Source: Caulobacter sp. 602-2 | GTDB taxonomy: Bacteria > Pseudomonadota > Alphaproteobacteria > Caulobacterales > Caulobacteraceae | Assembly: GCF_011043625.1 (NCBI RefSeq) | Contig: NZ_JAAKGT010000004.1 | Location: forward strand, 332,526-396,525 | Direction of reading: 5' to 3' | DNA: 64,000 nucleotides | In this document: piece by piece, positions 31,619 through 40,258 of the stretch | How the letters are laid out: every line of letters starts with the position of its first letter | Position numbering within the stretch: position 1 is the stretch's first letter | Made by a program: the position numbers and the translations under genes | Notes under the pieces: model-generated | The model's database searches: none | Seen by the model: only the letters and a program-made list of their open reading frames with translations | What the model was told of the DNA's origin: nothing

Positions 31619-34039
31619 ATGCGTAAGTATTTCGAAGGCGCGGCCATCGCCGTCCTCATGCTCGCCACGGCGCAAGTTGCGTACGCCGCCGATGTCGCGC
31701 CCGCCGCGCCTGCCGATGACGCCACCGCGCTGGACAACGTCGTCGTCACCGCCACCAAGCGCGAAACCAACCTCCAGAACACGCCGATCGCCATCTCGGT
31801 GCTGAGCGCCACGGCCATGGCCGACCGCCACGCCGAAAGCCTGATCAGCCTGCAGGACGGCGCCATCCCGTCGCTGCGCGTCGCCACCTTCGAGGCCCGC
31901 CAGTCGGCCCTGACCATCGGCATCCGCGGCATCGTGCCGTTCGACGCCAACCAGACCGCCCGCGACCAGGGCGTCGGCGTCTATATCGACGGCGTCTATC
32001 TGGGCCGCCAGCAGGGCCTGAACGCCGCCCTGCTTGACCTGGAGCGCATCGAGGTGCTGCGCGGCCCGCAAGGCACGCTGTTCGGCCGCAACACCGAGGG
32101 CGGCGCGCTCAGCATCGTCACCAAGGCCCCGACGGGCGAGTTCGGCGGCCGCGTCGTCGCCGGCTTCGGCAACTACGGCTCCTACACCGGTGAACTGCAC
32201 CAGGACTTCCAGGAGTTCGCCAACCTGTCGGTGAAGGTCGACGCGCTGCTCCAGCACCAAGACCCGACCACCAAGAACCCGCTGGAAGGCCAGGCCGGCT
32301 GGAACCAGTACGACCGCAAGGGCGGCCGCATCAGCGGTCTGTACCGCCCGAACGACAAGTTCAGCGCCCTGGTCGCCTTCGACTACGCCAAGGACGAGAA
32401 CACGCCGTTCTTCAGCCAGCTGGTCAGCTACAACCCCTACGGCAAGCGCGTCCGCACCCAGGCCGAGATGCTGGCCGCCGCCAGCGCTCCGGCCGGCACG
32501 ATCAACCCGCTGTCGCCGCTGGTGAAGGTCCGCACCGACCGCCAGTCGGTCTCGGACATCGGCACGATCCAGCAGCCCAGCGTAGACGAGACGGGCGGCC
32601 TGATGGCCAACCTGAAGTACCGCTTCGCGCCGAACCTCGAACTGCGCTCGATCACCGCCGCCCGCGCCGTCGCCACCAACCAGTGGGACAACTCGGGCAT
32701 CGAGTCGCGCAACGTCTTCGCGCCGAACGCCAACTTCGGCCGCTACAGCCTGTCGGACCTTTATCAGCGCCAGTTCAGCCAGGAGTTCCAGCTGGTCGGC
32801 GACTTCGGTGACAACTTCACCTATGTCGGCGGTCTCTACTACTTCAAGGAACACGTGAAGGAATCGGCCGCCACGCCGTTCACCAACCAGTGGAACGCCG
32901 ACGGCACCGCCTACACGATCCGCTCGGCCTACGGCACCTCGAAGGCCGCGGCGGGCACCGCCGGCTGGCAGCGCGGCACGCGCTTCATCACCCGCGCTTC
33001 GGAAGCCGACGCCGAGAGCTACGCGGTCTACGGCCAGGGCACCTACACCCCGCCGTCGATGGACGCCCTGCACCTGACGCTCGGCGGCCGCTACACCAAG
33101 GACACCCGCGACGGCACGCTCTACATCGTCAACGGCAAGGCCACGAACTTCAAGTTCGACTACGACAAGGGTCGCTTCGACCCGATGATCAACGTCGCCT
33201 ACGACGCCGCCGAGAACATCAACCTCTACGCCAAGTTCTCGACCGGCTACCGCGCCGGCGGCGCCAACGCCCGTTCGTCGAACTTCCAGGCCTTCGATCC
33301 GGAAACGGTGAAGTCGTATGAAGTCGGCGCCAAGATGGACCTGCTGGACAACCGTCTGCGCGTGAACCTGGCCGCCTACGCCATGGACCGCAAGGACACC
33401 CAGATCGACTTCGACAACGTCGACACCACCCCCGGCAGCCCGACCCAGGGCGCGCACACCGAGGAAACCCGCAATGCGCCGGGCACCTCGAAGATCCGCG
33501 GCTTCGAGGCCGACATCACGGCCAAGCTGACCGACGACATCCTGGTCGGCTTCTCGTACGCCTACACCGACGTGAAGGTGCCGGACGCGCCGTTCCCCTT
33601 CACCGGCAACTCGGTGGTTCCGCAGGGCACGCCGTTCCCGGTCAACGTGGTCTACACGCCGCCGAACGCCGCCTCGGCCTATATCGACTACAAGAAGCCG
33701 GTCGGTTCGATGACCTTCCGCGCCCACCTGGACGCCAACTACGCCGACGCCCAGTACTCGTTCCAGACCGAGTTCGCCGACACCTCGGCGACCGCTTCGC
33801 GGACCGAATACGTGGCGGTGAAGACCGACAGCAGCTTCATCGTCAACGGCAACCTGACCCTGGCCGACATCAGCATGGCTGACGGCGCCGCCTCGGCCAG
33901 CCTGTCGCTGTGGTCGCGCAACCTGCTCAACGAAGAGCACATCTACCGCATCTCGGCCGCCAACCGCGGTACGATCGGCGACTACGCCAACTTCAACCCG
34001 CCCCGCACCTACGGGCTGGAACTGCGCGTGAAGTACTAG
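31619..34039 (+). CDS. TonB-dependent outer-membrane receptor
   Basis: The 806-residue protein has a signal peptide (EGAAIAVLMLATAQVAYAAD), a TonB-box-like segment (ALDNVVVTATKRETNLQNTPIAISVLS), a plug with IEVLRGPQGTLFGRNTEGGALSIVTKAPTGEFGG and a 22-strand-type barrel ending TYGLELRVKY. The ATG at 31619 is chosen because the signal peptide begins there; the frame is open further upstream but that part is not signal-like. Although the plug resembles siderophore receptors, its position between phnCDE and a phosphate porin suggests uptake of a phosphorus compound. It is followed by a terminator. Confidence 0.88.
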   Translation: MRKYFEGAAIAVLMLATAQVAYAADVAPAAPADDATALDNVVVTATKRETNLQNTPIAISVLSATAMADRHAESLISLQDGAIPSLRVATFEARQSALTIGIRGIVPFDANQTARDQGVGVYIDGVYLGRQQGLNAALLDLERIEVLRGPQGTLFGRNTEGGALSIVTKAPTGEFGGRVVAGFGNYGSYTGELHQDFQEFANLSVKVDALLQHQDPTTKNPLEGQAGWNQYDRKGGRISGLYRPNDKFSALVAFDYAKDENTPFFSQLVSYNPYGKRVRTQAEMLAAASAPAGTINPLSPLVKVRTDRQSVSDIGTIQQPSVDETGGLMANLKYRFAPNLELRSITAARAVATNQWDNSGIESRNVFAPNANFGRYSLSDLYQRQFSQEFQLVGDFGDNFTYVGGLYYFKEHVKESAATPFTNQWNADGTAYTIRSAYGTSKAAAGTAGWQRGTRFITRASEADAESYAVYGQGTYTPPSMDALHLTLGGRYTKDTRDGTLYIVNGKATNFKFDYDKGRFDPMINVAYDAAENINLYAKFSTGYRAGGANARSSNFQAFDPETVKSYEVGAKMDLLDNRLRVNLAAYAMDRKDTQIDFDNVDTTPGSPTQGAHTEETRNAPGTSKIRGFEADITAKLTDDILVGFSYAYTDVKVPDAPFPFTGNSVVPQGTPFPVNVVYTPPNAASAYIDYKKPVGSMTFRAHLDANYADAQYSFQTEFADTSATASRTEYVAVKTDSSFIVNGNLTLADISMADGAASASLSLWSRNLLNEEHIYRISAANRGTIGDYANFNPPRTYGLELRVKY

Positions 34040-34100
34040 GACCGGATGGTCCGCCCCCGGGTCTTCCGGGGGCGGAACGCAAGGTTTCGAGACAAGGCGA

Positions 34101-34134
34101 GGGCGGCCCGGCGACGGGCCGCCCTTCTGCTTTT
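34101..34134 (+). terminator. Terminator after the TonB receptor
   Basis: GGGCGGCCCG-GCGA-CGGGCCGCCC is a perfect 10-bp stem followed by TTCTGCTTTT. A second perfect 11-bp hairpin without U-tract (TCCGCCCCCGG/CCGGGGGCGGA) lies at 34050-34076. Confidence 0.8.
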
Positions 34135-34250
34135 CCGGCGCCCGGCCAGAGCCTCCAGGAGGGACCGGTCCGTCTGTGAGCGGAGGTTTCGCCGCGCCGC
34201 CGGCGCCCCGTTCGCGTTGGCGATATCACAGTTCATCGAACAAAAATCAG

Positions 34251-34290
34251 TTGTCGCCGACTTGTCTTAAATCGGTGTCCGAACCGTCAC
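34251..34290 (+). promoter_or_regulatory. Pho box upstream of the phosphate porin
   Basis: TTGTCGC-CGAC-TTGTCTT (34251-34268) gives two TTGTC units exactly 11 bases apart, the PhoB spacing. CGGTGTC (34273-34279) and CCGTCAC (34284-34290) continue the 11-base period. It lies 90-129 bases before the porin ATG. The rest of 34135-34379 shows no gene. Confidence 0.55.
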
Positions 34291-34379
34291 GAGCCCCCGT
34301 TAAAGCCCCAGAACGTCGTTATCCCGCCCGCGAGGGGCTCGGGAAAACAGGCGCAAAACCTAGAGGGGGGTGTCTCGTA

Positions 34380-35636
34380 ATGAGTGTCAGTGCCTCTTTG
34401 CTTTCCCGCTCGGCGCTGGGCTTTTCGCTCGCCCTGGGCCTCGCCGCCGCCGCCCAAGCCCAGGACCTGGGCGTCAAGTGGAGCGGATCTCCGCAATTCT
34501 CCAATGACGATGTGGCCTTCAAGGTCCGTGGTCGGATCCTGCTGGACGCCGTGTTCCAGGACGTCGAGCGCGACGGCCCGGGCGGCGACTTCGACACCCG
34601 CAACGTGCGCGGCCGCCAGGTCTTCCTCGGCGTCGAGGGCAAGCTGAACAACTACTTCGCCTACAAGGCCGAGGGCGGCGCCGTGAACGGCGGCGCCTGG
34701 GCCTGGGACGACGTCGTCATCGAGTACAAGCCAAGCGAGCCGGTCTCGCTGCTGTTCGGCAACATCAAGGCCGCCGGCCTCGAGAACCTGACCTCGACCC
34801 GCTTCATAACCTTCATGGACCGTGGTCCCTACGGCGACTTCGGCGTCGATTCCTACCTGCTGGGCGTGGTGGCCAAGTATCAGGGCCTGAACTACAGCCT
34901 GACGGGCGCGGTGCAGGGCGCGCCGATCAACACCGTCGACCTGGCCAACGCCAACGCCGACTCCAAGGAACGCCTGACCCTGACCACCCGCGCCCACTGG
35001 GCGCCGGTCAATGGCGACCTCGACAAGCTGCACCTGGCGCTGTCCTACCGCTACCGCAATCGCGGCGACGAAGGGGCCTTTGTCTACAGCGGCCGCACCA
35101 ACACCGCCTACAGCAACGCCACCTTCTACACCTCGGGCGGCATCGGCAATCGCGACAACACCCTGGCCTTCGAGGGCGCCTATGTGCACGGGCCGTTCTC
35201 GGTGCAGGGCGAGTACGCCTCGATCGACGTCACCCGCCTGGGCGGCGCGGCCGTCGGCGGCGATCCGAAGATCAAGGTCGGCTACGCCTACGTGACCTTC
35301 TGGCCGACGGGCGAGATGCGCAACTACGACGCCATGGCCGGCGAGTTCAAACGCCCCAAGATCCTCAACCCGGTCACCGCCGGCGGCTGGGGCGGCGTCG
35401 AACTGGCCCTGCGCTACGACATCGCCGACACCACCGAGGCCTACGAGACCCTGAAGACCAAGCCTGCCACCTCGCAGGCCGGCGAGTACAAGGGCGTCAC
35501 CTTCGGCCTGAACTACTATCCGACCTCGTACGTGCGCTTCCAGGCCAACTACACCGACGGCGACGTCGACAACTTCGGCGCCAACCAGGACTACAGCATC
35601 AAGCAGTTCCAGCTGCGCGCTCAGCTGGACTTCTAG
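34380..35636 (+). CDS. OprO/OprP-type phosphate-selective porin
   Basis: The 418-residue protein has a signal peptide (ALGFSLALGLAAAAQAQD) and a barrel with the O/P-porin pattern: FKVRGRILLDAVFQDVERDGPGGDFDTRNVRGRQVFLGVEGKLNNYFAYKAEG, VVIEYKPSEPVSLLFGNIKAAGLENLTSTRFITFMDRGP and a C-terminal QFQLRAQLDF ending in Phe. These trimers form anion channels selective for phosphate or polyphosphate and are usually induced by phosphate starvation. A Pho-box-like repeat lies upstream and pstS follows 69 bases downstream with only a hairpin (GCGTCT...AGACGC) between, so the pair may be one unit. Confidence 0.9.
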   Translation: MSVSASLLSRSALGFSLALGLAAAAQAQDLGVKWSGSPQFSNDDVAFKVRGRILLDAVFQDVERDGPGGDFDTRNVRGRQVFLGVEGKLNNYFAYKAEGGAVNGGAWAWDDVVIEYKPSEPVSLLFGNIKAAGLENLTSTRFITFMDRGPYGDFGVDSYLLGVVAKYQGLNYSLTGAVQGAPINTVDLANANADSKERLTLTTRAHWAPVNGDLDKLHLALSYRYRNRGDEGAFVYSGRTNTAYSNATFYTSGGIGNRDNTLAFEGAYVHGPFSVQGEYASIDVTRLGGAAVGGDPKIKVGYAYVTFWPTGEMRNYDAMAGEFKRPKILNPVTAGGWGGVELALRYDIADTTEAYETLKTKPATSQAGEYKGVTFGLNYYPTSYVRFQANYTDGDVDNFGANQDYSIKQFQLRAQLDF

Positions 35637-35705
35637 GACCGCGTCTCGCCGGGCGAGCCAGACGCGCGCGCCCGGCTCCATCCTTTCCCTGTCAGGAAAT
35701 CCAAG

Positions 35706-36749
35706 ATGAAGAAGCTCCTGTCCTGCGCGGCCGCCGCCGTCGCCCTGTCGGGCCTGGCCGCCGTTCCCGCCCACGCCGCCCGCGACTATGTCTGGGCCGC
35801 CGGCTCCTCGACCGTGTTTCCGTTCGCCACCCGCACCGCCGAGAACTTCGCCAAGAAGTCCGGCAAGAAGGCCCCCAAGGTCGAGAGCCTGGGCACCGGC
35901 GGCGGCATCAAGCTGTTCTGCGGCGGCGCGGGCGAGGGCTTCCCCGATATCGCCAACGCCTCGCGTCCGATGAAGAAGAGCGAGTTCGACGCCTGCGCCG
36001 CCAAGGGCGTCAAGGACATCATCCAGATCAAGATCGGCTTCGACGGCATCGTGGTCGCCACCGACAAGGACGGCGCCGACTACAACTTCAAGACCGAGCA
36101 GCTGTTCCTGGGCCTGGCGGCCAACGTCTACAAGGGCGGCCAGTGGGTGAAGAACACCACCAACAGCTGGGACGACGTCGGCGGCGGTCTGCCGGGCAAC
36201 AAGATCCTGGTCTACGGCCCGCCCCCGACCTCGGGCACCCGCGACGCCTTCGTCGAGCTGGCCATCGAGGCCGGCGCCCGCAAGTTCCCGTCGATCGACG
36301 CCATCCGCTCGGACAACGAGAAGCTGTTCAAGGCCAAGGTCGACCCGCTGCGCAACGACGGCTGGATCGACGCCGGCGAGAACGACAACGCCCTGGTCGG
36401 CACCCTGACCAAGACCCCCGGCGCGCTGGGCGTCTTCGGCTGGTCCTACCTCGAAGAGAACATGGACAAGATCAAGGGCGCCTCGATCAACGGCGTGCGT
36501 CCCTCGGCCCAGACCATCGCCGACGGTTCCTACCCGCTGTCGCGCTCGCTGTTCATCTACGTCAAGAAGTCCAACATCGGCGTCACGCCGGGCCTTGAGG
36601 ACTTCCTCAAGGAGTTCACCTCCGACGCCGCCACCGGTCGCGGCGGCTACCTGCAGGGCCGCGGCCTGATCCCGCTGCCGCCCGGCCAGCACCAGGCCCA
36701 GAAGGACGTGGTGGCCAAGAAGACCGCGATGGCTCGTCCGGCCTCGTAG
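35706..36749 (+). CDS. pstS: Phosphate-binding protein PstS
   Basis: After a signal peptide (LSCAAAAVALSGLAAVPAHA) the 347-residue protein shows the PstS-type fold: WAAGSSTVFPFATRTAENFAKKSG, a phosphate loop SLGTGGGIKLFCGG, DIANASRPMKKSE, FDGIVVATDKDG and PPPTSGTRDAFVELA. It would bind periplasmic phosphate and feed the PstCA transporter, which is not in this window, so pstS is separated from pstCAB here. It follows the phosphate porin directly, so outer- and inner-membrane phosphate steps are paired. AGGAAATCCAAG precedes the ATG. A GGAGCG-GTTTT-CGCTCC hairpin follows the stop. Confidence 0.93.
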   Translation: MKKLLSCAAAAVALSGLAAVPAHAARDYVWAAGSSTVFPFATRTAENFAKKSGKKAPKVESLGTGGGIKLFCGGAGEGFPDIANASRPMKKSEFDACAAKGVKDIIQIKIGFDGIVVATDKDGADYNFKTEQLFLGLAANVYKGGQWVKNTTNSWDDVGGGLPGNKILVYGPPPTSGTRDAFVELAIEAGARKFPSIDAIRSDNEKLFKAKVDPLRNDGWIDAGENDNALVGTLTKTPGALGVFGWSYLEENMDKIKGASINGVRPSAQTIADGSYPLSRSLFIYVKKSNIGVTPGLEDFLKEFTSDAATGRGGYLQGRGLIPLPPGQHQAQKDVVAKKTAMARPAS

Positions 36750-36918
36750 AAAGGGGCGCTTTTCGGAGCGGTTTTCGCTCCGCGACCGAAGATTGCGTCG
36801 CGGTCCTATGGGCCGTGGCGTTTTCTTTTGTATAGTGCGCCCTGGTCCGCCCGCGCCGCGTAATGAAAGTCTGGGCCGTGGCCGCCGTCCGGCGCCGCGT
36901 CACTTGCCCCTAGGGACA

Positions 36919-38226
36919 ATGATACTCCTCGCGCTCGCCGTCGTTCTGTTCCTCGTTCTGCTGAACGGGGTTTTCGCCATGTCCGAACTCGCGGTGGTCT
37001 CCGCGCGCCGGGCCAGACTACAGAGCCAGGCCGACAGAGGGGACCGCGGGGCCAAGATCGCCCTGTCCCTGGCCGAGCACCCGACCCGCTTCCTCTCGGC
37101 CGTGCAGGTGGGCATCACCCTGATCGGCATCCTGGCCGGCGCCTACGGCCAGGCCACCATCGCCGGCGCTCTGGACAAGTGGCTGGAGCCGCAGCCGGTG
37201 ATCGGCCCGCATTCGGAGATCATCGCCACCACCATCGTCGTCGTGGGCCTGACCTACGTCTCGGTGATCCTGGGCGAGCTGGTGCCCAAGCGCCTGGCCC
37301 TGATCTTCCCCGACACCATCGCCCGCGCCATGGCCCCGTTCCTGGCCCTGGTGGCCACTGTGCTGCGCCCGTTCGTGACCCTGCTGACGGTGTCGACCGC
37401 CGCCATCCTCAAGCTGATGGGCGTGCGCGACGAGCGCAACAGCGGCATCACCTCCGAGGAGGTCGAGACCGTGCTGGCCGAAGGCGCCGACGCGGGCCTG
37501 ATCGAGCCGGAAGAGCGCTCGATGATCCAGGAAGTGCTGCGCCTGGGCGACCGGCCGGTGCGCGTGGCCATGACCCCGCGCCGCGACCTCTACTGGATCT
37601 CGCTGTCCGACGAGCCCGAGGCCGTCCTGGCCGAGGTGCGCGAGTGCCCCTATTCGCGCATCGTCGTGGCCCTGGAAGGCGACCTCGACGGCGAGATCGG
37701 CGTGGTGCTGAAGAAGGACCTGCTGGACGCCTGCCTCGGCGGCGAGCCGCTGGACCTGCGCGCCCACATCCAGCAGCCGATCGCCATCCCCGAGACCATG
37801 TCGCTGCTGCGCGCCATGGCCGTCTTCAAGCAGACCTCGCTGCACGTGGCTCTGGTGGTCGACGAGTTCGGCTCGGTGCAGGGCGTCATCACCCCGATCG
37901 ACCTCCTGGAGATGATCGCCGGCGACTTCCCCGAGGATCACGACGAGGGCGAGCGCCGGATCCTGCGCCGCGAGGACGGCAGCTGGCTGGTCGACGCCCG
38001 CCTCGACATCCAGGAGCTCAACGACGCCCTGGGCGAGAACTTCGAGGCCGAGGGCGGCTATCACACCGTGGCCGGCCTGATCCTCGACCGCCTGGGCCGC
38101 ATCCCGGCCGAGGGCGAGATCCTGCACCTGGGCGCCTTCGACGTCGAGATCGTCGACATGGACGGCTCGCGCATCGACAAGGTCATCCTCAAGGCTGGCA
38201 AGGGCCGCGAGGGCGACGACGACTGA
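36919..38226 (+). CDS. CNNM/CorC-HlyC-type CBS membrane protein
   Basis: The 435-residue protein has an N-terminal DUF21 membrane domain (LLALAVVLFLVLLNGVFAMSELAVVSARRARLQSQAD; GITLIGILAGAYGQATIAGAL; LTYVSVILGELVPKRLALIFP), two CBS motifs (about 210-330: PVRVAMTPRRDLYWISLSDEPEAVLAEV and SLHVALVVDEFGSVQGVITPIDLLEMIAG) and a C-terminal CorC_HlyC domain (SWLVDARLDIQELNDALGENF). Members are proposed Mg2+/Co2+ transporters or membrane-repair factors. The start is ATG 36919, giving a membrane helix at once. A TATAGT element near 36830 could be its -10 box. Confidence 0.9.
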   Translation: MILLALAVVLFLVLLNGVFAMSELAVVSARRARLQSQADRGDRGAKIALSLAEHPTRFLSAVQVGITLIGILAGAYGQATIAGALDKWLEPQPVIGPHSEIIATTIVVVGLTYVSVILGELVPKRLALIFPDTIARAMAPFLALVATVLRPFVTLLTVSTAAILKLMGVRDERNSGITSEEVETVLAEGADAGLIEPEERSMIQEVLRLGDRPVRVAMTPRRDLYWISLSDEPEAVLAEVRECPYSRIVVALEGDLDGEIGVVLKKDLLDACLGGEPLDLRAHIQQPIAIPETMSLLRAMAVFKQTSLHVALVVDEFGSVQGVITPIDLLEMIAGDFPEDHDEGERRILRREDGSWLVDARLDIQELNDALGENFEAEGGYHTVAGLILDRLGRIPAEGEILHLGAFDVEIVDMDGSRIDKVILKAGKGREGDDD

Positions 38227-38247
38227 CGGCGTCGCGAGGGTAGGGCG

Positions 38248-39015
38248 TTGAGCCATCCGGGGCCCTGGGGCGGCGAGCCGCCGCCCGAACCGCAGTCGCC
38301 GCCGTCCGCGCGCGCCTCATGGCGTCGCTGGCTGGTCTGGCTGGTCGTGGTCGGAGCGGGGCTGGCCCTGCTGCTGGTCCTGCTGCGCGCCTCGCCCTGG
38401 TCGGTCAGCCGGGGCGACGACCGCTTCTATCTGGTGTGGGGCGTCGTCCTGGCGCTGGCGCTGTCCACCGGCCTGATGCGGGCCACCCGCCGCCAGGCGC
38501 TGCACGGCCTGGGCTATGCGGCGCTGTGGGCGGCGATCGTCGTCGTGCTGGCCACTGGTTATCTCTATCGCGCCGAACTGGCCCAGGCGCCCCAGCGCCT
38601 GCGCCTGGCTTTGGCCCCCGGTTCGGCCGTGGCCACGGGCGAGCGCGAGCTGCGCGTGGCTCAGGACGCCAGCGGCGCCTTCGTCGTGGTCGGCCTGGTC
38701 AACGGCCAGCGGGTGCTGTTCCTGGTCGACACCGGCGCCACCAACACCGTGCTCAGCCCCGCCGACGCCCAGCGGGTGGGGATCGACATGGCCGGACTGC
38801 GCTACGACCAGACCAGCGAGACCGCCAACGGCCTGGGCTACGGCGCGTCGTGGACCGCCGACCGGCTGGAGATCGGCCCGATCCGCCGCGACCGCTTCCC
38901 CATGGACGTCAACCAGGCCCCGATGAGCGCCTCGCTGCTGGGCATGAGCTTCCTCAACACCCTGGACTCCTACGAGGTCCGCGGCGGGCAGCTGATCCTG
39001 CGGTGGAAGGAGTAG
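38248..39015 (+). CDS. Retropepsin-like aspartic protease, membrane-anchored (TIGR02281 type)
   Basis: The 255-residue protein has three predicted N-terminal helices (LVWLVVVGAGLALLLVLL, FYLVWGVVLALALSTGL, LGYAALWAAIVVVLATGYLY) and a C-terminal clan AA domain of about 120 residues with the catalytic Asp in FLVDTGATNTVLSPADAQRVGI and the flap/second half SLLGMSFLNTLDSYEVRGGQLIL. A single such domain works as a homodimer. Substrates are unknown; the domain faces the periplasm if the helices insert as drawn. The TTG at 38248 is 21 bases after the CorC stop with AGGGTAGGG upstream, so the two are probably one transcript. Confidence 0.82.
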   Translation: MSHPGPWGGEPPPEPQSPPSARASWRRWLVWLVVVGAGLALLLVLLRASPWSVSRGDDRFYLVWGVVLALALSTGLMRATRRQALHGLGYAALWAAIVVVLATGYLYRAELAQAPQRLRLALAPGSAVATGERELRVAQDASGAFVVVGLVNGQRVLFLVDTGATNTVLSPADAQRVGIDMAGLRYDQTSETANGLGYGASWTADRLEIGPIRRDRFPMDVNQAPMSASLLGMSFLNTLDSYEVRGGQLILRWKE

Positions 39016-39027
39016 GGGACTCTGGAC

Positions 39028-39158
39028 CCTCTCCCCGAAGGGGGAGGTGGCCCGAAGGGCCGGAGGGGGAAGTTCCTGCTGACGACGAGGGGGCGCTGGC
39101 TCACAGGCTGCTTCCCCCTCCGTCGGCTTCGCCGACACCTCCCCCTTCAGGGGGAGGA
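39028..39158. repeat. CAGTCGCT/CTCCCCC-family intergenic element, divergent copy
   Basis: ctctccccgaagggggaggt with ggcccgaagggccggaggggg is followed by a spacer and by ccgtcggcttcgccgacacc with tcccccttcagggggagg. It fits the same general design as copies 1, 2 and 4 but with a different hairpin (gtcggcttcgccgac). It fills the gap between two convergent genes. Confidence 0.75.
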
Positions 39159-39166
39159 TTGGGGGT

Positions 39167-40258
39167 TCAGGCCGCCGTCTTGCGCCGGATCCGCGCCAGG
39201 CGGCGCAGGCGCCGCCAGAAGCGGGTCTTTTCCGGTTCGGGGTAGGGCTGCAGGTTCTTGAAGAACTCCTCGGCGCAGGCGCGCCACGAGAAGCCCTCGG
39301 CGAACTTGCGCACCGCGGCGTGGTCGATGTCCAGGCATGCCAGGCACGCCTCGCGCAGGCCGTCGGTCTGGCCGGGAGCCAGCACGCCGGCGCCGGAGCC
39401 GGGGATGATGTCGATCGGGCCGGGAGCCGAGAACGCCGCCACCGGCACGCCGGCGGCCATGGCCTCCAGGATCACCAGGCCGAAGGTGTCGGTCAGGGAC
39501 GGGAAGCAGAAGACGTCGGCGCAGGCGAAGTGGCGGGCCAGCTCGTCGCCGAACTTGGCGCCCAGGAACTTCACCTCGGGATACTTCTCGGCCAGTTCCT
39601 CGCGCTGGGGACCATCGCCGATGACGACCTTGGTGCCCGGCAGGTCGAGGCTGGCGAAGGCCTCGATGTTCTTCTCCACGGCCACGCGGCCGACATTGAG
39701 GAAGATCGGCCGGGCCAGGCCCTCGAACAGGTCCGGTTCGCCTTCGGCGCGCGGCTTGAAGACGTCTGTGTCGACGCCGCGCGACCAGGGCGAGATGTTG
39801 CGGAAGCCGTGGCGCACCAGCTCGTCGCGCATGGTGGGCGTGGCCACCATCAGGCGGCCCGACGGCTTGTGGAACCAGCGCATGTAGGTGTAGCCGGCCG
39901 CCAGCGGCAGCGGCAGGCGGGCCGAGACGTACTCGGGAAAGCGCGTGTGGTAGCTGGTCGTGAACGGCAGCTTCCATTCCAGGCAGATGCGGCGCGCGGC
40001 CAGGCCGATCGGACCCTCGGTGGCGATGTGGATCGCCTCGGGCTCGAACGACTTGAAGCGCTCCTGCACCGGCTCGTAGGCGCCGATCGCGAGCTTGATC
40101 TCGGGATAGGTGGGCAGCGGGAAGGTGGGGAACTGGTCAGGGCTGACCACGTCCACCTCATGGCCCATGGCGCGAAGCTCGGCCATCACCTTGGTGAGGG
40201 TCCGAACCACGCCGTTGACCTGCGGTTCCCATGCGTCGGTGGCGAGAAGTATCCGCAT
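39167..40258 (-). CDS. GT4-type glycosyltransferase
   Basis: The 363-residue protein is a family 4 (GT-B fold) glycosyltransferase: N-terminal MRILLATDAWEPQVNGVVRTLTKVMAELRAMGHEV with HTRFPEYVSARLPLP, and a C-terminal nucleotide-sugar domain with LNVGRVAVEKNIEAFASLD, VVIGDGPQREEL and the E-x7-E motif in FPSLTDTFGLVILEAMAAGVPV. It resembles alpha-mannosyltransferases acting on glycolipids. The start overlaps the stop of the LpxH-like gene by one base (TGATG), so they are translationally coupled. The C-terminus is very basic (FWRRLRRLARIRRK), suggesting membrane association. Acceptor unknown. Confidence 0.88.
   Translation of the reverse strand: MRILLATDAWEPQVNGVVRTLTKVMAELRAMGHEVDVVSPDQFPTFPLPTYPEIKLAIGAYEPVQERFKSFEPEAIHIATEGPIGLAARRICLEWKLPFTTSYHTRFPEYVSARLPLPLAAGYTYMRWFHKPSGRLMVATPTMRDELVRHGFRNISPWSRGVDTDVFKPRAEGEPDLFEGLARPIFLNVGRVAVEKNIEAFASLDLPGTKVVIGDGPQREELAEKYPEVKFLGAKFGDELARHFACADVFCFPSLTDTFGLVILEAMAAGVPVAAFSAPGPIDIIPGSGAGVLAPGQTDGLREACLACLDIDHAAVRKFAEGFSWRACAEEFFKNLQPYPEPEKTRFWRRLRRLARIRRKTAA

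Noticed and set aside
31532..33940. 802-residue open frame antisense to the TonB receptor
   Set aside because: Antisense shadow without domain, start signal or hydrophobic pattern.
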